10,310 nucleotides of DNA. It comes from an uncultured Chloroflexota bacterium. GTDB taxonomy: Bacteria > Chloroflexota > Anaerolineae > Anaerolineales > Anaerolineaceae. The DNA is taken from NCBI GenBank assembly GCA_902795255.1, contig CADBKS010000097.1, positions 1 to 10,310 on the forward strand, in the 5' to 3' direction. The translations under genes and the position numbers were made by a program. Below are positions 1 through 5,905 of this stretch, piece after piece (the first letter of the stretch is position 1; every line of letters begins with the position of its first letter). The notes under the pieces were generated by a model. It worked only from the letters and a program-made list of their open reading frames with translations. It made no database searches and was not told the DNA's origin.

Positions 1-15
1 GTCGTCCTGATTCAC

Positions 16-29
16 ATGACAAATGTCAT
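16..29. promoter_or_regulatory. Inverted repeat, possible operator
   Basis: The sequence is ATGACA-AA-TGTCAT, two perfect 6-base arms around a 2-base centre. It lies 27 bases upstream of the -35 box of the first gene, separated from it by an A/T-rich stretch. The symmetry and position would suit a dimeric regulator. No family can be named from the site alone, and a 6-base arm can occur by chance. Confidence 0.35.
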
Positions 30-56
30 ATTTTTAGAAATTATTTACTAATTATC

Positions 57-84
57 TTGACAACAAGCATTTTTGTTCTATAAT
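57..84 (+). promoter_or_regulatory. Sigma-70-type promoter of the first gene
   Basis: A perfect TTGACA (57-62) and a perfect TATAAT (79-84) are separated by 16 bases. An A/T-rich stretch at 28-55 could act as an UP element. Transcription should start near 91, leaving a leader of about 24 bases that contains the ribosome binding site. The same boxes and the same 16-base spacer precede the tRNA gene, so this looks like a strong constitutive-class promoter. Confidence 0.85.
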
Positions 85-98
85 AAAATCAGATTTCA

Positions 99-107
99 GA
101 AAGGAGG
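99..107 (+). promoter_or_regulatory. Ribosome binding site that fixes the first start
   Basis: GAAAGGAGG lies 7 bases before the ATG at 115. An in-frame start at 73 would lie inside the promoter, upstream of the predicted transcript start, so the ATG at 115 is preferred. Confidence 0.85.
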
Positions 108-114
108 TTCCGCA

Positions 115-1158
115 ATGTTCGATAAGATCACACCGCAAATCGTCAACATGATCAATGATCTGATGGATCACCGCTGGCAGATGCAGAATAAAGACGCATC
201 CTCAGAAGAAGATGAATACGGCTATCCCTTTGAACCGGATAATGTGATCAGCACGGAACCTCTGGCATTTTATGAATCCGCAATGAGGCTTCAAACACTT
301 GCGGCAGAGCTCTACAGCTATGTTTACAAACTGAACCGTCATTCTCCTCAGTTCATAAAGGCATCTTCCCTCCTGGAAAAGCTGGTCCGCCAGCTCGGCA
401 TCTGCTGCATCACGGTCGCTGCACTGGAACAGGAAGGCAATAACTTCAGTATGCTGGACGGTCTGACGATCAGCTGGCTCCGATCGATCACCGCCTTTAA
501 CGTCCGCAAATGTTATTCCGCTTTCATGGAACAAAGGGAAATCGGAGTTTTCCGCGGTCATGTAACAGATCTCTCTATCCGCTGGTCAGCGTTGGACAAG
601 CGGCTAACCGCTACGGAAAAAAAGATCGAAAACATCAGAAACGGCAGTGTCCGTATTGCACCTTTCGGAGATGACAGATCTTCAGCCGGCGCAGTTTCAA
701 CAGAATCAGCTGATAAAAACGACTCCGGGACATCGTCCGTTCTATCGGAAGCCCGGTCATTTCCGGTCGACAAATCAGTCTTTACCGATAACAAAGAAAA
801 CCGCGAACCTTCGGGATCCGGCATATCCGAAATGATAAATGAACCCGCGGGATCCGAACCTGTTCAGGAAACAACAGATGTTCAGGTTCCGGAGCCTGCT
901 TCCGTCCAGACACCTGCAGACATCAATAATGCAGCAGTTTCGGAAGATTATTCCGCACCGGTCATCCGGTCCCCGGAAAACAGACCGGAACCGGCCGGTT
1001 CCGACGACTGTGAACCGACAGATTCAGAATTATCCGGAGGTGTTTCGATTCCGGACCTTTCCGAATGGATCATCCGCCGTTTTATTGAAAAGAATTTTCA
1101 GACGCAAAACGCAAAGGATCATCCGTCCGGGCATTCCGGATCCGCCCCGCCCTGTTAG
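115..1158 (+). CDS. Unrecognised 347-aa protein with a long disordered tail
   Basis: I do not recognise this family. The start at 115 is chosen from the ribosome binding site GAAAGGAGG. Residues 1-178 look mostly alpha-helical, with an acidic patch near 29-41 and an aromatic and basic core near 60-165; there is no signal peptide or membrane segment. Residues about 183-308 are low-complexity, rich in Ser, Pro, Glu, Asp and Gly, with loose repeats of the kind EPSGSG, EPAGSEP and PEPAGSDD, so probably disordered. After this linker comes a short amphipathic stretch (about 314-328, DLSEWIIRRFIEKNF) that could be a docking helix, then a hydrophilic end. The protein is probably cytoplasmic. The layout of folded domain, flexible tether and terminal helix suggests a scaffold or adaptor, but that is inference. 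It stands alone with its own consensus promoter, so expression is probably high. Confidence 0.8.
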   Translation: MFDKITPQIVNMINDLMDHRWQMQNKDASSEEDEYGYPFEPDNVISTEPLAFYESAMRLQTLAAELYSYVYKLNRHSPQFIKASSLLEKLVRQLGICCITVAALEQEGNNFSMLDGLTISWLRSITAFNVRKCYSAFMEQREIGVFRGHVTDLSIRWSALDKRLTATEKKIENIRNGSVRIAPFGDDRSSAGAVSTESADKNDSGTSSVLSEARSFPVDKSVFTDNKENREPSGSGISEMINEPAGSEPVQETTDVQVPEPASVQTPADINNAAVSEDYSAPVIRSPENRPEPAGSDDCEPTDSELSGGVSIPDLSEWIIRRFIEKNFQTQNAKDHPSGHSGSAPPC

Positions 1159-1236
1159 ACCTTACCCGTCAATGTACCGGCGTGTTCCGGATGACCTGAA
1201 ACCAATAACTATCTCAAAATTCACAGATCATAAATC

Positions 1237-1259
1237 AGCCGAATCCTATTAATTCGGCT
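1237..1259 (+). terminator. Stem-loop after the first gene, possible weak terminator
   Basis: AGCCGAAT (1237-1244) pairs perfectly with ATTCGGCT (1252-1259) around a 7-base loop, about 80 bases past the stop of the first gene. Only TTAAAG follows, so there is no real T-tract. It may be a transcript-end hairpin or a stabilising 3' structure rather than a classic Rho-independent terminator. Confidence 0.4.
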
Positions 1260-1432
1260 TAAAGCCGTTAACATCTGAACAATACATCCAATATACAGCA
1301 GCGACAATTTACCGGCGATCCATTGCATTCAGTTGTTCTAAAATACAAACCTGGCATAATTGATCGGATATTTCAGAAAACTGCTGCGAAAAAAAGTTTT
1401 GGCGGCTTCAAAATTCTTCCGCGGTATTTACC

Positions 1433-1452
1433 TTTTCAATTTACATTGAAAA
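1433..1452. repeat. A/T-rich inverted repeat
   Basis: TTTTCAAT (1433-1440) and ATTGAAAA (1445-1452) form a perfect 8-base inverted repeat around TTAC. It lies in the A/T-rich region ahead of the tRNA promoter. As RNA it would be a weak hairpin; as DNA it may reflect curvature or a protein site. Confidence 0.4.
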
Positions 1453-1461
1453 ACCGAAAAA

Positions 1462-1480
1462 GAAAAATAATGAATTTTTC
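1462..1480. promoter_or_regulatory. A/T inverted repeat, probable UP-element region
   Basis: GAAAAAT (1462-1468) and ATTTTTC (1474-1480) are perfect inverted arms around AATGA, ending 8 bases upstream of the tRNA -35 box. Alternating A- and T-tracts here suit an UP element for the RNA polymerase alpha subunit, as is common before stable RNA genes. Confidence 0.45.
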
Positions 1481-1488
1481 CATTTTTC

Positions 1489-1516
1489 TTGACAGGAAAT
1501 CAGTATGATATATAAT
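1489..1516 (+). promoter_or_regulatory. Promoter of tRNA-Leu
   Basis: TTGACA (1489-1494) and TATAAT (1511-1516) are both perfect consensus boxes with a 16-base spacer. The -10 box ends 15 bases before the mature tRNA 5' end, leaving only a short leader to be trimmed by RNase P. Confidence 0.88.
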
Positions 1517-1531
1517 CATTATTGTTGACAT

Positions 1532-1615
<84 letters not shown>

Positions 1616-1620
1616 CTAAA

Positions 1621-1651
1621 AAAGAAGCCCTAATGAAGGGGCTTTTTTTTT
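1621..1651 (+). terminator. Rho-independent terminator of the tRNA
   Basis: AAGCCC (1625-1630) pairs with GGGCTT (1639-1644) around an 8-base loop. T residues then run from 1643 to 1651, and an A-tract precedes the stem. It lies immediately after the tRNA and should end that transcript. Its T-tract touches the putative -35 region of the next gene. Confidence 0.88.
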
Positions 1652-1679
1652 GCCCGAAACCGTCTTTTTCTGGTATAGT
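1650..1679 (+). promoter_or_regulatory. Extended -10 promoter of the FtsB-like gene
   Basis: TATAGT (1674-1679) is preceded by TGG, giving an extended -10 element. A weak TTGCCC (1650-1655) lies 18 bases upstream. The -10 box ends 6 bases before the ATG at 1686, so transcription should begin at or within a base or two of the start codon. Confidence 0.7.
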
Positions 1680-1685
1680 TAGATT

Positions 1686-2060
1686 ATGGAAAAACTGAAA
1701 GCGCTCAAAAGGCACATCTATGTTCTGATTTTTGTTCTTCTGGCAGTTTACCTGATCATCGACCTGAATACAAGACTCAGTACGCTCAGCTTCCTTGAAA
1801 ACCAGGAAGCAACGCTGCAGGCAGATGTCGTTAATCTGCAGGCAACACTTGACACCGTAAACGACCGGCTCAATTATGCAGGGTCCGATACAGCGGTGGA
1901 GGAATGGGCCAGACAGCAGGGACTGATGCGGAAAGAAGGTGATCACGTCATTATCCCGCTTGAGGGTCATTATGAGACGCCTACACCCACTCCCTATCCT
2001 GAGATCATCGTTACCCCTGCACCGAACTGGGCGATATGGAAATCCCTTATTTTTGACTGA
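1686..2060 (+). CDS. FtsB/DivIC-like septum formation initiator protein
   Basis: This 124-residue protein has the single-pass layout of the FtsB/DivIC family, which links FtsL and FtsQ/DivIB-type partners in the divisome. It has a short basic cytoplasmic end (1-10), one membrane helix (about 11-25), a coiled coil (about 29-63), and the family's closing region (about 71-92, with VEEWARQQGLMRKEGD then a hydrophobic strand VIIPL). After this comes a Thr-Pro-rich tail (97-111, ETPTPTPYPEIIVTP), unusual for FtsB and likely outside the membrane. No Shine-Dalgarno sequence precedes the ATG, and the -10 box ends only 6 bases upstream, so translation is probably leaderless. It is followed by folD after 14 bases, likely on the same transcript. 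FtsB and DivIC cannot be separated from sequence alone, so no symbol is given. Confidence 0.85.
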   Translation: MEKLKALKRHIYVLIFVLLAVYLIIDLNTRLSTLSFLENQEATLQADVVNLQATLDTVNDRLNYAGSDTAVEEWARQQGLMRKEGDHVIIPLEGHYETPTPTPYPEIIVTPAPNWAIWKSLIFD

Positions 2061-2074
2061 AATACGGAAGAACA

Positions 2075-2947
2075 ATGACAGCACAAATCATCAACGGAAA
2101 AGAATTAGCAGCATCCATTAAAGAAGAGATCAAAACGCGTATTGCCGAACGCGCGGCCCGGTCCCTTACGATCCCGGGGCTTGCGACCGTCCTTGTCGGA
2201 AATGATCCTGCATCCAGAACTTATGTCACCAACAAGATCAAAACCACGGCCGCACTCGGGATCCGGTCTTTTTCTTACGAACTTCCCGAAGACTGTACGC
2301 AGGAAGAACTTGAGGCTCTGATCGCAAAACTGAATGAAGATCCGGAAGTCCACGGTATCCTTGTGCAGCTCCCGCTGCCGGAACAACTCTCGGAAGAAAG
2401 GGTCCTGCTTGCCATCTCACCGAAAAAAGACGTTGACGGCATGCATCCCTATAATGCAGGATTGCTCGCCCGGAAATTCAGTGAACCGCTCTTTTATCCC
2501 TGCACACCGTCCGGTATTATCCGAATGATCAACAGTGTGTGCCCGGACATCAGCGGCATGAATGCTGTTGTCATCGGCAGATCCCCGATCGTCGGTATGC
2601 CCACCGCAATGATGCTGAGCCGCTGCAATGCCACACCGACGATCTGCCACAGCAGTACCCGGCACCTGGATGAAATCTGCCGGGAGGCTGATATTGTCGT
2701 CGCTGCAGCCGGTTCACCGCATCTTGTCAAAGGCAGCTGGATCAAACCCGGTGCCATCGTTATTGACGTCGGCATCAACCACATTGAAGACCCCTCTGCA
2801 GCCCGCGGATACAGGCTCATCGGTGATGTGGATTTCGACGAAGCCGTAAAACACGCGGGAGCGATTTCGCCGGTTCCCGGCGGAGTTGGTCCGATGACGA
2901 TCGCAATGTTGATGTATAATACTTTAAAAGCCGTTCAATATACATGA
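2075..2947 (+). CDS. folD: Bifunctional methylenetetrahydrofolate dehydrogenase/cyclohydrolase FolD
   Basis: FolD oxidises 5,10-methylene-THF with NAD(P)+ and hydrolyses methenyl-THF to 10-formyl-THF in the cytoplasm, supplying purine and formyl-Met synthesis; the reactions are reversible. The 290-residue length is normal. Catalytic residues fall at family positions: Y50 and K54 in YVTNK, Q98 in VQLPLP, and D121 in KDVDGMHP. The cofactor loop GRSPIVGMP is at 168-176, and the signature PGGVGPMT is at 268-275. Nothing is missing, so it should be active. GGAAG ends 4 bases before the ATG, and the gene starts 14 bases after the FtsB-like gene. No terminator is visible before the next promoter. 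In an anaerobe it could also serve a formate or Wood-Ljungdahl type route, but the window has no partner gene to show this. Confidence 0.97.
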   Translation: MTAQIINGKELAASIKEEIKTRIAERAARSLTIPGLATVLVGNDPASRTYVTNKIKTTAALGIRSFSYELPEDCTQEELEALIAKLNEDPEVHGILVQLPLPEQLSEERVLLAISPKKDVDGMHPYNAGLLARKFSEPLFYPCTPSGIIRMINSVCPDISGMNAVVIGRSPIVGMPTAMMLSRCNATPTICHSSTRHLDEICREADIVVAAAGSPHLVKGSWIKPGAIVIDVGINHIEDPSAARGYRLIGDVDFDEAVKHAGAISPVPGGVGPMTIAMLMYNTLKAVQYT

Positions 2948-3002
2948 CGATCATCCGAATCCTTTGCTGGCGGGCCGTTTCGAAAACAGCGTAAGGCATT
3001 TT

Positions 3003-3011
3003 TGTTATACT
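3003..3011 (+). promoter_or_regulatory. Extended -10 promoter of the GntR gene
   Basis: TGT followed by TATACT (3006-3011) makes an extended -10 element. No good -35 box is seen 16-19 bases upstream. Transcription should start near 3018, which is itself an ATG, giving the same 6-base gap seen before the FtsB-like gene. Confidence 0.6.
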
Positions 3012-3019
3012 GTTTTTAT

Positions 3020-3027
3020 GGGAGGGG
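3020..3027 (+). promoter_or_regulatory. Ribosome binding site for the GntR gene
   Basis: GGGAGGGG has its GGAGG core ending 4 bases before the ATG at 3030. The same 4-base gap is seen before folD, the threonine synthase gene and the last PLP gene, which supports the start at 3030 over the ATG at 3018. Confidence 0.6.
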
Positions 3028-3029
3028 AC

Positions 3030-3767
3030 ATGAGTGATTATCCGGTTTCCTATGATAATATGTCTTTGTTTCAGAAACTGCACCTGCAGCTGGCTGAGAT
3101 CATCGAATCGACTCCGGCCGGCGAAAAGCTGAAATCAGAGCCTGAGCTCGCGGCATCGCTCGGTGTTTCCCGTGCGACGCTGCGGGAGGCAATGCGCAGC
3201 TTTGAAGGCCAGGGGCTGATCCGGCGGCGACAGGGTGTCGGTACATTTGTGCTGGACCAGAAACAGAACATCGAAACCGGTCTTGAGATCCTCGAAAGCA
3301 TCGAAACACAGGCAACACGGCTGGGAATGGATGTCAAAATGGGATATCTGGGGATCAATAAAATCGCCGCGGACCAGGAGATCAGCCGTAAACTCGGGAT
3401 CAGTGAGCATGCTGCCGTAGTGCGGATCTCCCGCGTGATCTGGGTCTCGGACCACCCGGTCGCTTACCTCATTGATATTCTCCCGGAAAACATTTTATCC
3501 GAAGAAGACCTCGAAAAAGGCTTCACCGGCTCTGTGCTCGATCTCATTATCAAACGGGGCACTTTCCAGCTCTCACATTCAAAAACATTTATCACTGCCT
3601 GTCCCGCCAGCAGCGATATCGCAAAAAAGATCCAGCTGCAGCGCGGAGATGTGATCCAGAAATTCGAAGCCTATCTTGTCGAGATCTCCGGCAGGATCAT
3701 TGACTATTCGGAAAGCTACTTCGCACCGGGATTCTTCAAGTTCCACGTCAACAGGAAGATCGGCTGA
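3030..3767 (+). CDS. GntR-family regulator with UTRA domain (HutC type)
   Basis: This 245-residue protein has an N-terminal winged helix-turn-helix (about 12-74). It includes SEPELAASLGVSRATLREAM (36-55), with the recognition helix near 47-58 and the wing RRRQGVGTFV at 65-74. A UTRA ligand-binding domain (about 98-240) follows and ends in the usual SESYFAPGFFKFHV strand. HutC-type regulators bind DNA as dimers and release or tighten on a small molecule, often a sugar phosphate or amino-acid derivative; the ligand here is unknown. The start at 3030 has a ribosome binding site. An ATG at 3018 would add MGGD and could be read leaderless. An upstream TTG at 2964 lies before the promoter and is rejected. 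The GT-C gene begins 15 bases downstream, so the regulator probably controls that gene and itself. Confidence 0.92.
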   Translation: MSDYPVSYDNMSLFQKLHLQLAEIIESTPAGEKLKSEPELAASLGVSRATLREAMRSFEGQGLIRRRQGVGTFVLDQKQNIETGLEILESIETQATRLGMDVKMGYLGINKIAADQEISRKLGISEHAAVVRISRVIWVSDHPVAYLIDILPENILSEEDLEKGFTGSVLDLIIKRGTFQLSHSKTFITACPASSDIAKKIQLQRGDVIQKFEAYLVEISGRIIDYSESYFAPGFFKFHVNRKIG

Positions 3768-3776
3768 GGAAGGAAG
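3768..3776 (+). promoter_or_regulatory. Ribosome binding site supporting a GTG start
   Basis: GGAAGGAAG follows the stop codon of the GntR gene directly and ends 6 bases before GTG at 3783. The alternative ATG at 3825 has no comparable site, so the GTG start is preferred. Confidence 0.7.
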
Positions 3777-3782
3777 ATCCGG

Positions 3783-5801
3783 GTGCTGTTCCTGAGAGCC
3801 GGCACCGGAACTCCGGATTTCAATATGAACAACACTCTGAAAAAAAGGATCGGATTCGCCCTGCTGATCACGCTGATCACCGGGATCGCTTACGGGATTT
3901 CGATCCCGCAGCTGAGTTTTTACGGCGATGACTGGATCTATATCTACAATTATCACATCGCCGGTTCCGAAAGCTTTACACAATTCACCCGCTGGGACAG
4001 ACCGTTTTCCGCATGGATCTATGTGCTGACTTCAGCGCTTTTCGGCGAATCGCCCCTCTTCTACCACATCTATGTATTTCTGATGCGCTGGCTCTCGGTC
4101 TTTCTGTTCCGGGAGATCCTTGCCGCCGCTTTCGGTGAACATAAATGTGTCGATGCGGCCGCACTGTTTTTTGCGGTTTATCCGGGCTTTCAGCAGCAGC
4201 CGATCGCGGTCGAATATGTAATGCACTTCACAAGTCTTGTTCTGGTGCTTCTCTCCATACGGTTCATGCAGAAAGCTTTCTTCATGTCCCTGAAAAAAGG
4301 ATGGCCGCTTCTGGTGCTGGGTACTGCCGCTTCGCTGGCCGCGATCTTTACCTGTGAATATTTCGTCGGTCTTGAACTGGCACGCCCGTTTTTTCTGTTC
4401 TTTACCGCGCGGAAAGGGAAAGAAAAAAATAACAGCATTTTCAGGAAGAAGTTTTTTCTGTTCATGCTGCCCTTTGCTGCCGTCACGGCCGCTTTTTTCA
4501 TCTGGCGGATCTTTATTTTTTCATTTCAGACCTATCAGCCAAAACTGCTGAATGCACTCCGTGAGAACCTCATCAGCGGAATGCTTACACTCGTCAAAAA
4601 GGTCCTGCAGGATCTTCTGACCGTTCTGGGAAAAGCCTGGATGCTGATTTTATCCCGTCCATCGGTCAGTATCCCCACGGCTCTTGCCATCCTGCTTTCG
4701 GTCAGCATCGGTGTTTTCATCTTTCTCGGAAGAGAACACAACGGGGAGGATCCGGACCGGAGAAACTCAGCTGAAAGCGAAATGCTTCTCACGGGCATCG
4801 CACTGCTGCTTCTCTCCGGCATTCCTTTCTGGGGAACATTTCTGGATGTCTCGGTAAGTTTCCCGTGGGACCGCTCCACGCTCTCCTTCTCCCCGGCAGC
4901 TGCGATGATCACCGCGGTGCTGCTCAGCCTGATCATGAAAAACATCCCGTTCTGCGCGGCAGCGGCAGTCATCACCGCAGCAGCCGCACTTTTTCACCTG
5001 CAGAACGCGCAGGTATATATCAGCGAAGGCCGGAAACTGAACGATTATTTCTGGCAGATGTCCTGGCGTATTCCGTCGCTCGAAGCAGGAACGATCATTG
5101 CTTCCGATGAGATCCCGCTGGACCGGCTCAGTGACAATGATATTTCTCCCGTGCTGAACTGGCAGTACGCACCGGAGAACCGCGGACTTGCTTATACATA
5201 TAAATACTTTGACCTGGATCTGCGGGAAGATCCCTATTACAGTGATCCGGCTGTTCCGGTCACCGTTGACCATACTTACAGAACACACACCTTTCGATCC
5301 TCTACCGAAAAGACACTTGCCATTTTTTACAGAAAGAACGGCTGTCTGCAGATCATTGACGGACAGAACAAGTCCTATCCCGGCCTTCCGGATTCACTCC
5401 GGCGGATCAACCGGATCTCCGATCCGGAACTGATCCTGTTCGATACCGGAGCACAGGCTGTTCCGCCTGCTGCGACGGGTCCGGAACCGGAGCGCACCTA
5501 CTGTTACTATTTTCAAAAGACCGCAGCAGCCCTCCAGCAGAAAGATCCCGGGACCGCACTGAAATATGCTTCGGAAGCAAGAGACCTGGACCTGCATCCT
5601 GTTTATGCTTCTGACCTTGCGCCTGTTACATTTGCATTTATAAACGCAGGTGATCTTGCCGGCGCTGAAATGATGCTCAGCGGCAGTCAGATCGGCGAAA
5701 CGGACCGGGAATATCTCTGCAGTTACTGGACTTACGCTTTGCCGCCGGAGTCAAGCGGGGAAGAACTTTTGGATTTTTACAAAAGTCACGGATGTTTATG
5801 A
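3783..5801 (+). CDS. Polytopic membrane protein, probable GT-C glycosyltransferase
   Basis: This 672-residue protein has about ten hydrophobic helices between residues 23 and 405. The clearest are near 23-40, 92-113, 145-163, 173-192, 224-247, 297-315, 335-352 and 388-405. A soluble part of about 250 residues follows. The loop after the first helix carries YGDDW (D49, D50) and later WDRP (71-74). Acidic pairs in that loop are typical of GT-C enzymes such as the Pmt and ArnT types, which use polyprenyl-phosphate sugars outside the membrane. Overall identity to any named member is not clear to me, so the activity is inference. The C-terminal part (420-672) is probably extracytoplasmic; residues about 572-635 look helical and repeat-like. 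GTG at 3783 is chosen from the ribosome binding site. The ATG at 3825 would give 658 residues, still with all helices. Confidence 0.72.
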   Translation: MLFLRAGTGTPDFNMNNTLKKRIGFALLITLITGIAYGISIPQLSFYGDDWIYIYNYHIAGSESFTQFTRWDRPFSAWIYVLTSALFGESPLFYHIYVFLMRWLSVFLFREILAAAFGEHKCVDAAALFFAVYPGFQQQPIAVEYVMHFTSLVLVLLSIRFMQKAFFMSLKKGWPLLVLGTAASLAAIFTCEYFVGLELARPFFLFFTARKGKEKNNSIFRKKFFLFMLPFAAVTAAFFIWRIFIFSFQTYQPKLLNALRENLISGMLTLVKKVLQDLLTVLGKAWMLILSRPSVSIPTALAILLSVSIGVFIFLGREHNGEDPDRRNSAESEMLLTGIALLLLSGIPFWGTFLDVSVSFPWDRSTLSFSPAAAMITAVLLSLIMKNIPFCAAAAVITAAAALFHLQNAQVYISEGRKLNDYFWQMSWRIPSLEAGTIIASDEIPLDRLSDNDISPVLNWQYAPENRGLAYTYKYFDLDLREDPYYSDPAVPVTVDHTYRTHTFRSSTEKTLAIFYRKNGCLQIIDGQNKSYPGLPDSLRRINRISDPELILFDTGAQAVPPAATGPEPERTYCYYFQKTAAALQQKDPGTALKYASEARDLDLHPVYASDLAPVTFAFINAGDLAGAEMMLSGSQIGETDREYLCSYWTYALPPESSGEELLDFYKSHGCL

Positions 5802-5815
5802 CTGAAAGCACTAAT

Positions 5816-5826
5816 TTGTCTGACAA
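5816..5826. promoter_or_regulatory. Inverted repeat over the -35 region
   Basis: TTGTC-T-GACAA is a perfect inverted repeat with 5-base arms and a 1-base centre. It overlaps the best -35 candidate of the next operon, where a bound protein would block polymerase. It is short enough to be chance. Confidence 0.3.
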
Positions 5827-5850
5827 CTAAAGATGGTTTTTATGTATAAT
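5820..5850 (+). promoter_or_regulatory. Promoter of the three-gene PLP/GT operon
   Basis: TATAAT (5845-5850) is perfect. The best -35 is CTGACA (5820-5825), 19 bases upstream, which is longer than ideal. Transcription would start near 5857, giving a leader of about 49 bases to the ATG at 5906. There is no room for a riboswitch or T-box. Confidence 0.65.
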
Positions 5851-5893
5851 ATAGTTAAATAAAATGGCAACGGGACCGTTTCATATCCCGGGG

Positions 5894-5901
5894 AAAGGTG
5901 G
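5894..5901 (+). promoter_or_regulatory. Ribosome binding site deciding the threonine synthase start
   Basis: AAAGGTGG ends 4 bases before the ATG at 5906. The in-frame ATG at 5864 has only A/T-rich sequence upstream, and the extra 14 residues (rich in Gly and Pro) do not resemble the family. Confidence 0.75.
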
Positions 5902-5905
5902 AATA

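Larger units (their letters stand above)
1159..1531. other. Gene-poor stretch before the tRNA
   Basis: No convincing coding sequence is seen. The stretch holds a GC-containing stem-loop at 1237-1259, two A/T-rich hairpins at 1433-1452 and 1462-1480, and the tRNA promoter at 1489-1516. A 61-codon frame at 1323-1508 starts with TTG, has no ribosome binding site and runs into the tRNA promoter, so I do not call it. Nothing recognisable lies in 1261-1430. Confidence 0.6.

Noticed and set aside
839..1252. A 137-codon plus-strand frame overlapping the tail of the first gene and running past its stop
   Set aside because: Its product is basic, Pro/Arg-rich and domain-free, as expected from reading the repetitive tail out of frame. 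It has no ribosome binding site and ends inside the 1237-1259 stem-loop. A programmed frameshift was considered, but no slippery site was noticed.
1386..1422. A minus-strand terminator (GCGG/CCGC stem followed by T residues)
   Set aside because: The stem is only four base pairs and no minus-strand gene reads into it.
1323..1508. A 61-codon frame before the tRNA
   Set aside because: It starts at TTG, has no ribosome binding site and runs through the tRNA promoter.
5802..5905. A T-box or amino-acid riboswitch upstream of the threonine synthase gene
   Set aside because: The leader would be only about 49 bases, with no T-box sequence or terminator hairpin.
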